Shown here: one piece after another, positions 1 to 8,570 of the stretch | Layout: the number at the start of each line of letters is the position of its first letter | Position numbering within the stretch: the first letter of the stretch is position 1 | Assembly: GCF_030867145.1 (NCBI RefSeq) | Contig: NC_134429.1 | Location: forward strand, 16,040,115 to 16,104,114 | Direction of reading: 5' to 3' | DNA from: Opisthocomus hoazin | Lineage: Eukaryota; Chordata; Aves; Opisthocomiformes; Opisthocomidae | Length of the DNA stretch: 64,000 nt | Position numbers and translations under genes: made by a program | Notes under the pieces: model-generated | Databases searched by the model: none | Told to the model about the DNA's origin: nothing | Seen by the model: only the letters and a program-made list of their open reading frames with translations

Positions 1-736
1 AACCAGCGCGGTGCCCTCCCAACACCGCGTCACAACATAGGAAGAAGAGATCTGATTAAACACCACTGGCAGCGCTCTGAAGTCGTATTCATTTTCCTCG
101 TACATACCTGCCTCTTCACCAGCTGTTCCATGCCATGTTTTCTTTCTTTTTCGGAAAGGAGAAAAGGGAGAGGCGTACGGATTGGAATCAGCAGCTGGCA
201 TATTCGCTCATGGATGCTAACCCAGTCAGCTTTTTGATGATCTACGTCACTAACAAAATAAGGGAAGAACGGTACTTTTGTTTGCTTGGGAATGACGATT
301 CCGGGCTTTCACCTCAAGAATCACCCACAGCAGCCACCAGCCCTTAGCCTGCTCACACAGTCCCGAACACATTCCCGAATGGGAACACAGTGCTGTCCTG
401 CCAAGCCACCACGATTCTGTATGTCAAAACCTTACTTCAATCACTCTCAAACCTCCTGATACAGTTAGGTTTGAGCAAATGCCTGGCTTTCAGCACTGCG
501 GTACCCAAAAAACCCCAAAGCCAAACAAACCCCAAGTCATTGTGAAACCAATGAAGCACATAGTTAACGCGCGACTTCACCGAGGTCCCCATGTAAGCGA
601 AGATATTTGTGCAAACAGCCAAAAAGCTCATTGTGCGGCTCTATTTGATGTGGGCACCCTTGGAAGCGAGGAGGAATGCCCCGGCAGAGCGATTGCTGAG
701 CGTGCCCACCCCAGTTCCTGCTACCCTGGCTGCTGA
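1..736. other. Non-coding stretch, probably ZMYND12 intron 1
   Basis: No exon, repeat family or RNA gene is recognisable here. It lies beyond the splice donor of the minus-strand ZMYND12 first exon, so it is most likely part of that gene's first intron. Short open frames in it have no protein-like features. Confidence 0.5.
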
Positions 737-1605
737 ACTTCGTCCTGGGCCTTGGCCCTGGCTCCCTAGCTCCATCCCAGGCCTCATCCCTGTGCCCTGA
801 GCCTTGACCTGGGACTTGTCCCTGTGTCCTGCCCTGTCCCTGCATCCCGAGCTGCACCTCGGGTTTTGTCCTCATCTCTCAGCCCTTGCCCTGGGCCTGT
901 CCCTGTGTCCTAGGCATGGGACTGCCTCCTGGGCCTTGTCCTGGGCCTCCTCCCTGTGCCCTGAGCCTTCTCCTGGGCCTGTTCTGGCCTCCTGCACCTC
1001 ATCCTGGGCCTCCTCCGTGCACCCTGAATGTTCTCCTGGGGCCTGTCCCTGCCACTTGCCCTGTCCCAGGCCTGTTCCTGCCCTCTGTGCCTCCTCCCTG
1101 TGCACTGAGCCTTCTCCTGGGCCTGTTCCGGCCTCCTGCGCCTCATCCTGGGCCTGTTCTGTGTTCCCTGAGCCTTTTCCTGGGGCCCGTCCCTGCCCCC
1201 TGGGCCTCCTCCCTGTGCCCTGAGCCTTCTCCTGGGCCTCTTTCTGCCTTCTGCACCTCATCCTGGACATGTTACAACCTGCTGCGCCTCATCCTGGGCC
1301 TCCTCCGTGTTCCCTGAGCCTTCTCCTGGGGCCTGTCCCTGCCACTTGCCCTGTCCCAGGCCTGTCCCTGCCCCCTGGGCCTCTTCCTTGTGCCCTGAGC
1401 CTTCTCCTGGGCCTGTTCCGGCCTCCTGCGCCTCATCCTGGGCCTCCTCCGTGTGCTGAGCCCTGTCCCGGGCCTGCTCCTGACCCCGGCCCTCGCCCTG
1501 GGCCTGCTCCTGCCTCCTGGGCCTTCTCCCTGAGCCTTATCCCGGGCTTTCTCCCTGCCCCGGGCCCTCCCCTGCCTCCTGAGCCTCTCCCGGGCCTGCC
1601 CCGGC
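737..1605. repeat. GC-rich minisatellite with higher-order structure
   Basis: Imperfect tandem copies built from CCTGGGCCT, CCCTGAGCCTTCTCCTGG and GCCTCATCCTGGGCCTCC blocks fill this stretch. Blocks combine into longer units; for example the CCTGAGCCTTCTCCTGGGCC block recurs near 959, 1107, 1219 and 1397. The array lies in ZMYND12 intron 1 and ends just before that gene's splice donor. All frames stay open on both strands because the units lack stop codons, so the long open frames here are not genes. Confidence 0.85.
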
Positions 1606-1611
1606 CCTCAC

Positions 1612-1790
1612 CAGTAGTAGGTGAGGCGGCAGCGGCCGCAGCGCACCCGCCCCGCCGCCCCGCACAGCTCGCACCGCCGCGGCCCCTCCAGCGTCCCCGC
1701 CGCGTTGCCGAGGCGACGCTTCCGGTAAGGGGCGGGGCGAAGGGGGTGGGAAACACTGCCACTTCCGGCGGAAGGGGCGGGGCGAGGCAT
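1612..1790 (-). CDS. ZMYND12: ZMYND12 first coding exon, MYND zinc-finger protein 12 (partial)
   Basis: This minus-strand exon encodes 59 residues plus two bases of the next codon. It ends with a MYND zinc-finger start: the pair CELC, the pair in RCGRC, then TYY followed by TG at a GT donor (1611-1610), so the next exon completes a Cys and gives the usual YYC. ZMYND12 is known as a MYND/TPR protein of sperm flagella and cilia. Head-to-head position with PPCS matches human synteny. The only ATG in frame is at 1790-1788, which puts 39 residues before the first zinc ligand, longer than I expect for the family, so the start is less certain than the exon. The rest of the gene lies left of the window. 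Confidence 0.8.
1700..1790. promoter_or_regulatory. Bidirectional CpG-island promoter of PPCS and ZMYND12
   Basis: The region between and around the two start codons is CpG-rich and TATA-less. It holds two ETS/GABPA-type sites read on the minus strand (CTTCCGG near 1719 and ACTTCCGG at 1761-1768), a facing GCGGAAG at 1768-1774, and two SP1-type GGGGCGGGGC boxes (near 1730 and 1775). A near-consensus RFX X-box, GTTGCCGAGGCGAC, lies at 1704-1717. That this drives both genes is inferred from their head-to-head layout. Confidence 0.75.
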
Positions 1791-2269
1791 GGCGGAGGGC
1801 GGCGGGGAGGCGGAGGCGGTGGAGGCTCGCGTGCGGGCCTGGGCGGCGGGGCAGGCGGCGCGCGGGCGGCGCGTGGCGCTGGTGACGTCGGGGGGGACGC
1901 AGGTGCCGCTGGAGGCGCGCGCTGTCCGCTTCCTGGAGAACTTCAGCAGCGGGCGGCGCGGGGCCGCCTCGGCCGAGCGGCTGGTGGGGGCCGGCTACGG
2001 CGTCTGCTTCCTGCACCGGGCCCGCTCCGCCTTCCCCTGGGCCAGGGCCCTCCCGCCGCACGGGCCCGCCCTGCTCGACGCCCTCCGCCTCACCCCCGGG
2101 CCGCCGCCCGGCGTGGCCGCCGACCCCGCCGCTCTCCCCGCCCTTCTGCCCGCCCTCCGCGACTACCGGCGGGCGACCGAGGACGGGGCGCTGCTGGCCG
2201 TCGAGTTCACCGGGCTGGCCGAGTACCTGGCGCTGCTGCGAGCCGCCGCCCGCGCCCTGGCGCCCTTCG
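1789..2269 (+). CDS. PPCS: PPCS exon 1
   Basis: Encodes residues 1-160 plus one base (phase 1), with the nucleotide-binding [10 protein letters not shown] and FSSGRRGA motifs. The donor is TTCG|GTAACG. Very GC-rich, as is usual for first exons on small bird chromosomes. Confidence 0.95.
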
Positions 2270-5200
2270 GTAACGGCGGGGGGAGCGGCGGGACGGGGCG
2301 GGGTGGCCCCTGGGCCCGGGCGGGAGGGGACGTGGTGGCCTCGGGGACCGTGGTGCCCAGGTGTGAGGGGACAGGGTGGCCCCAGGGCCCAGGTGTGAGG
2401 GGACAAGGTGGCCCCGGGGACTGTGGAGCTCGGGCATGAGGGGACGGGGCAGTCCCAGGGACTATGGGCCCCCAAGCGTGAGGGGACAAGATGGCCTTAG
2501 GGCTCAGGTGTGAGGGGACAAGGTGGCCCCAGAGACTGTGGGGCCCTGGCGTGAGGGGACAAGGTGGCCCCGGGGACCGTGGGGCTCTGGCATGAGGAGA
2601 CAGGGCAGTCCCAGGGACTGTGGGCCCCCAGGCATGAGGGGACAAGGTGGCCCCAGGGTTCAGGTATGAGGGGACAAGGTGGCCCCGGGGACCGTGGGGC
2701 CCAGGTGTGAGGGAGCAGGGTGGCCCCAGGGATCGGGCGTGAGGGGACACAGTGGCCGCAGTGACTGGGGGGCCCAGGCGTGAGGGGACAGGGTGGCCCC
2801 AGGACTGTGGGGCTCTGGTGTGAGGGGACAGGGCAGTCCCAGGGACTGTGGGGCCCCAGTGTGAGGGGACAAGGTGGCCCCAGTGTCTGAGGGGGCCCAG
2901 GAGTGAAGGGACAAGGTGGCCTCAGGGACCATGGGTCTCAGGCATGAGGGGACAAAGGGGCCCATGGGGGCTCCAGCACCCCAGCAGGAGAGTCAGGGTC
3001 GTCTGGGGGGGCTCGATGTGAGGGGATGAGGTGGCCGTGGTGGGTGACAGCGTGTCTGAGGGGACCCCAGCGTGGGGGCTGAGCGCTGTCCTGCTCGGGA
3101 CAGTGCCGGTAGGTGATGGGGGGGGTCTCTGGGGGGGACCCTGGGCTCCCCTGGTTGGTGGGGGGGTCCCCGACCAGCTCTGGTCCATCCCTGGGGTGAG
3201 AGGGCCAGGCCGGCGGCAGTGGGTGACTGCAGTTGTGTCTCTTGCAGGCTCCAGCGTCATGTTTTACCTGGCAGCCGCCGTGTCGGATTTCTACATCCCC
3301 GCCTCGGAGATGCCCGAGCACAAGATCCAGTCCTCGGAGGGGCCTCTGCAGGTGAGGCACCCCTGGGCCTGGACCCCCTCCACTGCCCCCTTCTCCCCTC
3401 CGACCGCCTGGCTGTCCCAGCGTCCTGCCGGGGTCACAGCTGTCTGGGGACTGGCTGTGATCAAGACCTGGGAAAGGCTGCAAAGCAGTGGCTCGCTGGC
3501 CGAAAAGGCGTGCGTTTTCACAGAATCACAGAATGGTCGAGGTTGGCAGGGCCCTCTGTGGGTCACCCAGCCCAACCCCCTGCCCAAGCAGGGTCATCCA
3601 GAGCAGGCTGCACAGCACCGCGTCCAGGCAGGTCTTGAATATCTCCAGAGAAGGAGACTCCACAGCCTCCCTGGGCAGCCTGGGCCAGGGCTCCATCACC
3701 CTTGGAGGGAAGAAGTTCTTCCTCATGTTCAGACGGAACTTCCTCTGCTTCAGTTTGTGCCCGTTGCCCCTTGTCCTGTCACTGGGCACCACTGGAAAGA
3801 GTCTGGCCCCGTCCTCCTGACCCCCACCCCGCAGATATTTCGAGGCATTTCTAAGGTCCCCTCTCAGCCTTCTCTTCTCCAGGCTGAACAAGCCCAGCTC
3901 CCTCAGCCTCTCTCCTAGGAGAGATGCTCCAGTCCCCTCCTCATCCTTGTAGCCCTCCACTGGACTCTCTCCAGTAGCTCCTCATCTTTCTTGACCTGGG
4001 GAGCCCAGCACTGGACACAGCACTGCAGATGAGGCCTCATCAGGGCAGAGCAGAGGGGGAGGAGAACCTCCCTCAACCTGCTGGCCACACTCCTAATGCA
4101 CCCCAGGATCCCACTGGCCTTCTTGGCAGCCAGGGCACGCTGCTGGCTCATGGTCAACCTGTTGTCCAGCAGGACACCCAGGTCCCTCTCCACAGAGCTG
4201 CTCTCCAGCAGGTCAGCCCCAGCCTGTACTGGTGTCTGGGGTTGTTCCTCCCCAGGTGCAGGACCCTGCCCTTGCCCTTGTTGAACCTCATCAGGTTCCT
4301 CTCTGCCCAACTTTCCAGCCCGTCCAGGTCACGCTGAATGGCAGCGCAGCCTGCTGGTGTATCCACCACTCCTCACAGTTTGGTGTCATTAGCAAACTTG
4401 CTGAGGGTACACTTTAACTCTTCATCCAGGTCATTGATGAAGAAGTTAAACAAGACTGGGCCCAGTACTGACCCCTGGGGGACTCCACTAGGTACCGGTC
4501 TCCAACCAGACTCCGTGTCTTCTTTTCTGATAACGTTCTTTTCGCTGGGAACGGGAGGATGAATTTCCACAGGAGCAGACTCCCGTGGAAATGCCCCTTT
4601 AAAGCTGTCTATGCTGACAGCATGGAGATGAGTAGACAGTGGGTCTCAGCTGAGGAATAGTACACTGGAGTACGCGTGTTGCCTTCTTAACGCTGACAGC
4701 AGCCCAAAGACGTAGCGCGTGCCTCATAGCCAGGTCCCTTTCAGCTGTGGGAGCAGGTGGATCTGGAGCTCTCTATATAGCAAATACCAATTTTATTTAG
4801 TTTAGTCAGCTTTTAACAAGTTGCTGGGCTTAATTCTTTATCCTTAGCGTAGGAAAAAGGAGACCCTGCCCGATTCCCAGTGGCAGGCCCAGAGGTTAAG
4901 AAGCTGGAGGACAGACTCCTGCTTTTTTTCCCCGTGCTTTGGCTGTTTATGCTTCACGTGCCCTAAAGAGCTGATAGAAAGAAGGATTAAGAGTGGACAG
5001 AGTGTCTGGATTTTGAAGAGCTGAAGACTCAGACCTCTGCAGTTGTAATTCTTTTTTTATCTTCCTCTGCTTATGTTTATATTCCCAGACTGGGTTTTAG
5101 CTCTTAAATAACAAAATGTTTGTGCAGTTACTGTGGACCTGCTGCATTGCTTAAGAAAACCTTATTGTTAATACCAGACTGATAATTCACCTTGAAATAT

Positions 5201-5739
5201 CACTGAAATTATCACTGATAATTTCACAGTGCATGCCAGTGACGTTTTAACTTTGTTTGGTGAGATCTGACCAAACAGTGCCATGGAAAACTTCCCGGTG
5301 TCAACATAATATGAAGTGAAGGTGGAATTTCCCAAGCACCAACCCCCCATCTCTTAGTAAAATGGATTGTAATGTTTTTACTGAAACTTTTCTCTGCTGT
5401 CTTTCCCTCGTGTAGATCACAATGAAGATGGTGCCAAAAATGCTATCTCCTCTCGTCAAAGAATGGGCCCCGGAGGCTTTTGTTATTTCCTTTAAACTGG
5501 AGACGGATCCCTTGATCTTAATTGATAAATCCCGGCAGGCTCTGGAGAAATACCGTCACCAGGTGGTGGTAGCGAATATCCTGGAGTCCCGGCGAACCTC
5601 TGTTATTATTGTAACCAAAGACTCACAGACTCCGTTATCTCTTTCCGCTGAGGAAATAGCGCAAGGCGTGGAAATAGAGGAAAAGATAGTGAGCTATCTG
5701 CAGGGCCAACACACTGCATTTATAGAGAAGAAAGCCTGA
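1789..5739 (+). CDS. PPCS: PPCS, phosphopantothenate-cysteine ligase, three exons
   Basis: Joins 1789-2269, 3248-3351 and 5416-5739 (phases 1 and 0) into 302 residues, close to the human length of 311. The enzyme joins 4'-phosphopantothenate to cysteine with nucleotide triphosphate, the second step of coenzyme A synthesis in the cytosol. Visible family motifs are [10 protein letters not shown] (33-42), NFSSGRRGA (51-59), AAAVSDFY (169-176), EMPEHKIQS with the substrate-site Lys at 186, SFKLETDP and VVANIL. All splice sites are GT/AG. The ATG at 1789 gives the expected N-terminus and overlaps the ZMYND12 start codon. A polyadenylation signal follows 75 bases after the stop. The frame is intact, so the gene looks functional. 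Confidence 0.96.
2336..3060. repeat. GC-rich minisatellite in PPCS intron 1
   Basis: About 18 imperfect copies of a roughly 36-44 base unit, of the form GTGAGGGGACAAGGTGGCCC followed by a variable CAGGGACTGTGGGGCCC part. G-runs lie on the plus strand, so quadruplex formation is possible. Open frames across it on the minus strand (repeats of SPHAWAP-like words) are products of the repeat. Confidence 0.9.
3248..3351 (+). CDS. PPCS: PPCS exon 2
   Basis: Encodes residues 161-195 with the AAAVSDFY and EMPEHKIQS motifs of the phosphopantothenate site. Acceptor CTTGCAG|GC, donor CTGCAG|GTGAGG, ending in phase 0. Confidence 0.95.
3518..4540 (-). mobile_element. CR1 non-LTR retrotransposon, 5'-truncated, minus strand
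   Basis: The plus strand opens with CACAGAATCACAGAATGG, the reverse complement of a CR1 3' tail. Minus-strand frames show CR1 ORF2 reverse-transcriptase pieces: [20 protein letters not shown] and [10 protein letters not shown] near 4375-4500, then [13 protein letters not shown]-type and [13 protein letters not shown] segments. Frames are broken several times and the 5' part is missing, so it is dead. Lies in PPCS intron 2. Confidence 0.95.
4546..5415. other. Rest of PPCS intron 2, nothing recognised
   Basis: AT-richer intron sequence between the CR1 and exon 3. A pyrimidine tract and TAG at 5405-5415 form the exon 3 acceptor. No other feature seen. Confidence 0.7.
5416..5739 (+). CDS. PPCS: PPCS exon 3 (terminal)
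   Basis: Encodes residues 196-302 and the TGA stop. It begins [10 protein letters not shown] and holds [16 protein letters not shown] and [12 protein letters not shown], typical of the C-terminal half of the fold. Confidence 0.95.
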   Translation: MTMKMVPKMLSPLVKEWAPEAFVISFKLETDPLILIDKSRQALEKYRHQVVVANILESRRTSVIIVTKDSQTPLSLSAEEIAQGVEIEEKIVSYLQGQHTAFIEKKA

Positions 5740-5813
5740 GACCGGCTCAGAACGAAACCGGTGAAATTGTACTAGAGAGGGAGTGGAGCTGGAGCGATTC
5801 TCTATCGCAGGTA

Positions 5814-5819
5814 AATAAA
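5814..5819 (+). terminator. PPCS: PPCS polyadenylation signal
   Basis: AATAAA 75 bases after the PPCS stop codon. The short distance and canonical hexamer make it the likely 3' end signal. Confidence 0.75.
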
Positions 5820-7512
5820 TCAATCCTCAGCGGAACACGATGTGAAAGGCTGCCGTCCCAAACCGTGTAACTTTTTTGCAGCTCAGTAATGGTTAGTGTT
5901 GCTTGCTTTGAAAAATACACTGAAGCGAACACATTCCAAAGGATGGTATTTGTTGTGGTGTCTGAAGAAGGAAGGGATGTATTGCTTTGTTTCTGTCCCA
6001 TGGGCTGGGAGAGTCGGGAGGTGGCGAAATGGTATATATGGCTGTATATAAAAGATTTTCTTGAATCTGCCTCTTCAAAGTTTCTTTTTGAATTGTTGGA
6101 CAGAAGGAATGGTGCTTTGCAGAAAATAAGACGTTCCGTATTTATGGCTGGAGTGGAGCGACAGGGCTGGCAGTCGGCTGGTGTTGAAAGTGGACGGGGA
6201 AACCAGCGTGGCGAGAGACGGAGGAGAGACAAGGAGGTCGCGGCGGGCAGCACTGGAGAGCGCATCTGTTGCTGCAGGGGACCTGCGCATCAAGAACTCT
6301 GCTCAGAAACACGGTTCGACAAGTAGCTGCTGTAGCAGTGTCCCTAAAGCAGCTGTTTCACGAAGTTTTTCCTTCCATCTTGGGTGTTGGTAGGTTGCTG
6401 AGGGGGACGAAGGCAAGGAGCCGTGTGGCATGGCGCGCAAGCTCGGGTCTCTGAGCGTGGCTTGGGGACGAGGGGTTGGGGAAAAGTGAGTGTGGGGAGG
6501 TGAAAGCCAGTGGGGTAGCAGTGGTCAGCCTGGGGTGGAGAACTGCCTCGTGGCTCTTCGGATGGAGCTAGAACTGCGACTTTCCTGGCTTTCTGGAAAT
6601 CCTCCTTCCATATGATTACCAACTTCTACGCATATATTCCTCACGCGTACAAGAAGCAAAGTGTGCAATTTTGTGGTAAAAAAACTTAACTTCAGCTCTG
6701 CCGCTGCCCATCGTGTGTCTGTTTACGTGCTTTCCTTGAAATAAATTCCCTGGAAGTCTGTAAAGAAAGACAGTAACGCCCTAGGACGCAGTTCTTGCGC
6801 TTGAAGCCTCCGCAGAGGTGAGACTGTGCTCCAGTTAAGACCACCGAGCATTCAGGAAGGCAGCTGCTTTTGTGATGACACCGATCACCTGAAAATGAGG
6901 TAAAATGCGGAAAACAAACCCAGAAGAGCGAGCAAAGAGCATGAGGATGGGCCCAGCAGGGAGCACGGGGTGCTGACGGACTGTCGCAGTGTAGCAGCAG
7001 TGGGCTGGCAAAGACAATGGCAAACAAAAACCTGTGTAAACTGAACGCGCCCTCGCAGGACTGTTAGGACAAAAGGTGGGAGAAGTGCACCCAACACCGG
7101 CTGTGGAGTATTTGGGTCTTTCTCTGGAAGGTCATTGTGAAGGAGAGCAATAATCTCAATTTTCTGTGGAGAAGAAAGGCTGGGGCATTGTCTGCCTCGG
7201 AGCCGGCACTGTTCGACTCGCAGGAGCACAGCTGTGGGCTTCCCTGCCTGGTGTCCCCTCCTCGTTCTTCAGGAGGGTGGCAAGACCTGGGCTGGAGGGA
7301 CTCCCAAGGCTCCAGCCAAGGCGCAGCCATCGCGGCATGGTGTTGGTCCCGTTTGGAGTGGGAGGCCGAATGCTCTCCTCGAGAGCTCCCATCCCACCAA
7401 CACTTGAAGCGCTGGCGGTGCTCGCACATCAGCCCTTCTCTCCAGGGATGCCGGTGGTGGTTCTGTAAGTAGGAAGCGGCTCCTGCAGCTTCGGGACCAT
7501 CTCTGCGTCACT
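5820..7512. other. PPCS-CCDC30 intergenic region
   Basis: No exon or repeat family recognised. A 145-codon open frame at 5889-6326 has no family features, weak composition and no conserved motif, so I do not call it a gene. Confidence 0.6.
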
Positions 7513-8012
7513 TACATCCAGCTCTGGAGCCCCCAACGTAAGAAGGACTTGGATGTGTTGGAGTGGGTCCAGAGGAGGCCACGGAGATGATCCGAGAGCT
7601 GGAGCACCTCTCCTACAAGGACAGGCTGAGGGAGTTGGGGCTGTTCAGCCTGGAGAAGAGAAGGCTCCGGGGTGACCTCAGAGCAGCTGCCAGTGCCTGA
7701 AGGGGCCGACAGGAAGGATGGAGAGGGGTTTTTCACAAGGGTGTGTAGTGATAGGACAAGGGGGAACAGCTGTAAACTAAAAGAGGGCAGATTTAGATAT
7801 TAGGAAGAAATTCTTCCCCATGAGGGTGGTGAGGCCCTGGCCCAGGTTGCCCAGAGAAGCTGTGGCTGCCCCCTCCCTGGCAGGGTTCAGGACCAGGCTG
7901 GATGGGGCTCTGAGCACCCTGGTCTGGTGGAAGATGCCCCTGCTCACGGCAGGGGAGTTGGAACCAGATAATCTTTAAGGTCCCTTCCAACCCAGACCAT
8001 TCCATGATGCTG
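7513..8012 (+). mobile_element. CR1 3' fragment, plus strand
   Basis: Starts CATCCAGCTCTGGAGCCCCC and runs through the familiar CR1 3' part ([20 protein letters not shown]-like coding, then [18 protein letters not shown]-like words) to AAGGTCCCTTCCAACCCAGA and a worn ATTCCATGATG tail. Only the 3' part of ORF2 and the 3' UTR are present. Confidence 0.92.
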
Positions 8013-8558
8013 GACTCTGCTTGGCCGGAGCTCCTCACTGCAGCGTCCTTCATGTCTCACTCAGTTCCTTTCTCCACCATCCTCTTGCCCTGGTGAGGCC
8101 GCTCCGCAGGCCAAAGCCTGCTTTCCCTGGTGGTTTCCCCACCTCGGTGTCTCGTCGTCACTCTGCTGTGGTGGGACCCGTTCATCTCCGGCGGCTTTGC
8201 ACCAGCACCGGGGAGAACCTCCAGCCTGCTTTGCTCAGCGACTCGCAGCCAAGTGGAGGTGATGCAGTCGGTCCCGGGACTGCGTGGTGGGCGCGGGTGA
8301 GGACGGGGGAGCCCCGAAGGCCACCGGTTTTGGGGCCGGGAGGGGGAACGTTGCTCCGTCCTCAGTGACCTGGAGGAGAGCTGGTGCTGTGGCTGCTGCG
8401 ATGGCTGCTCCCGCTGCAGTGCCGGGGCGGCGGCGTGGCTTCGGCGTGGGGGCGTGGCTTGGCCGGGGGGTGTGGCTTTCTCTCGCGGGGCGGGGCGCTG
8501 GTGCCCCCAGTTGCCAGGGCGGCGGGAGGCGGGGCCGCGCGGCCCGGGCCCGCGGCGC
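8013..8558 (+). promoter_or_regulatory. CCDC30 CpG-island promoter and 5' UTR region
   Basis: Composition shifts to very high GC from about 8280. Around 8420-8490 there are three GTGGCTT words inside GCGTGGC boxes (KLF/SP-type). No TATA box is seen. It directly precedes the CCDC30 start codon; the transcription start itself cannot be placed. Confidence 0.6.
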
Positions 8559-8570
8559 ATGGCTGCCCCG
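8559..8570 (+). CDS. CCDC30: CCDC30 coding exon 1 (12-nt coding part)
   Basis: ATGGCTGCCCCG (residues 1-4) before donor GTGGGT. It is chosen because exon 2 has no usable upstream Met in frame and the phases agree (0). The 82-nt GC-rich intron is short. The transcript start is upstream. Confidence 0.65.

Noticed and set aside
804-2273. Long open frames over the 5' minisatellite on both strands
   Set aside because: The repeat unit has no stop codons; products are repeats of Pro/Gly/Ser words and conflict with the ZMYND12 and PPCS frames.
2163-3483. Minus-strand open frames of 100-195 codons
   Set aside because: Produced by the PPCS intron 1 minisatellite; the frames repeat the same few words.
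5889-6326. 145-codon plus-strand open frame downstream of PPCS
   Set aside because: No recognisable family, no splice or promoter context.
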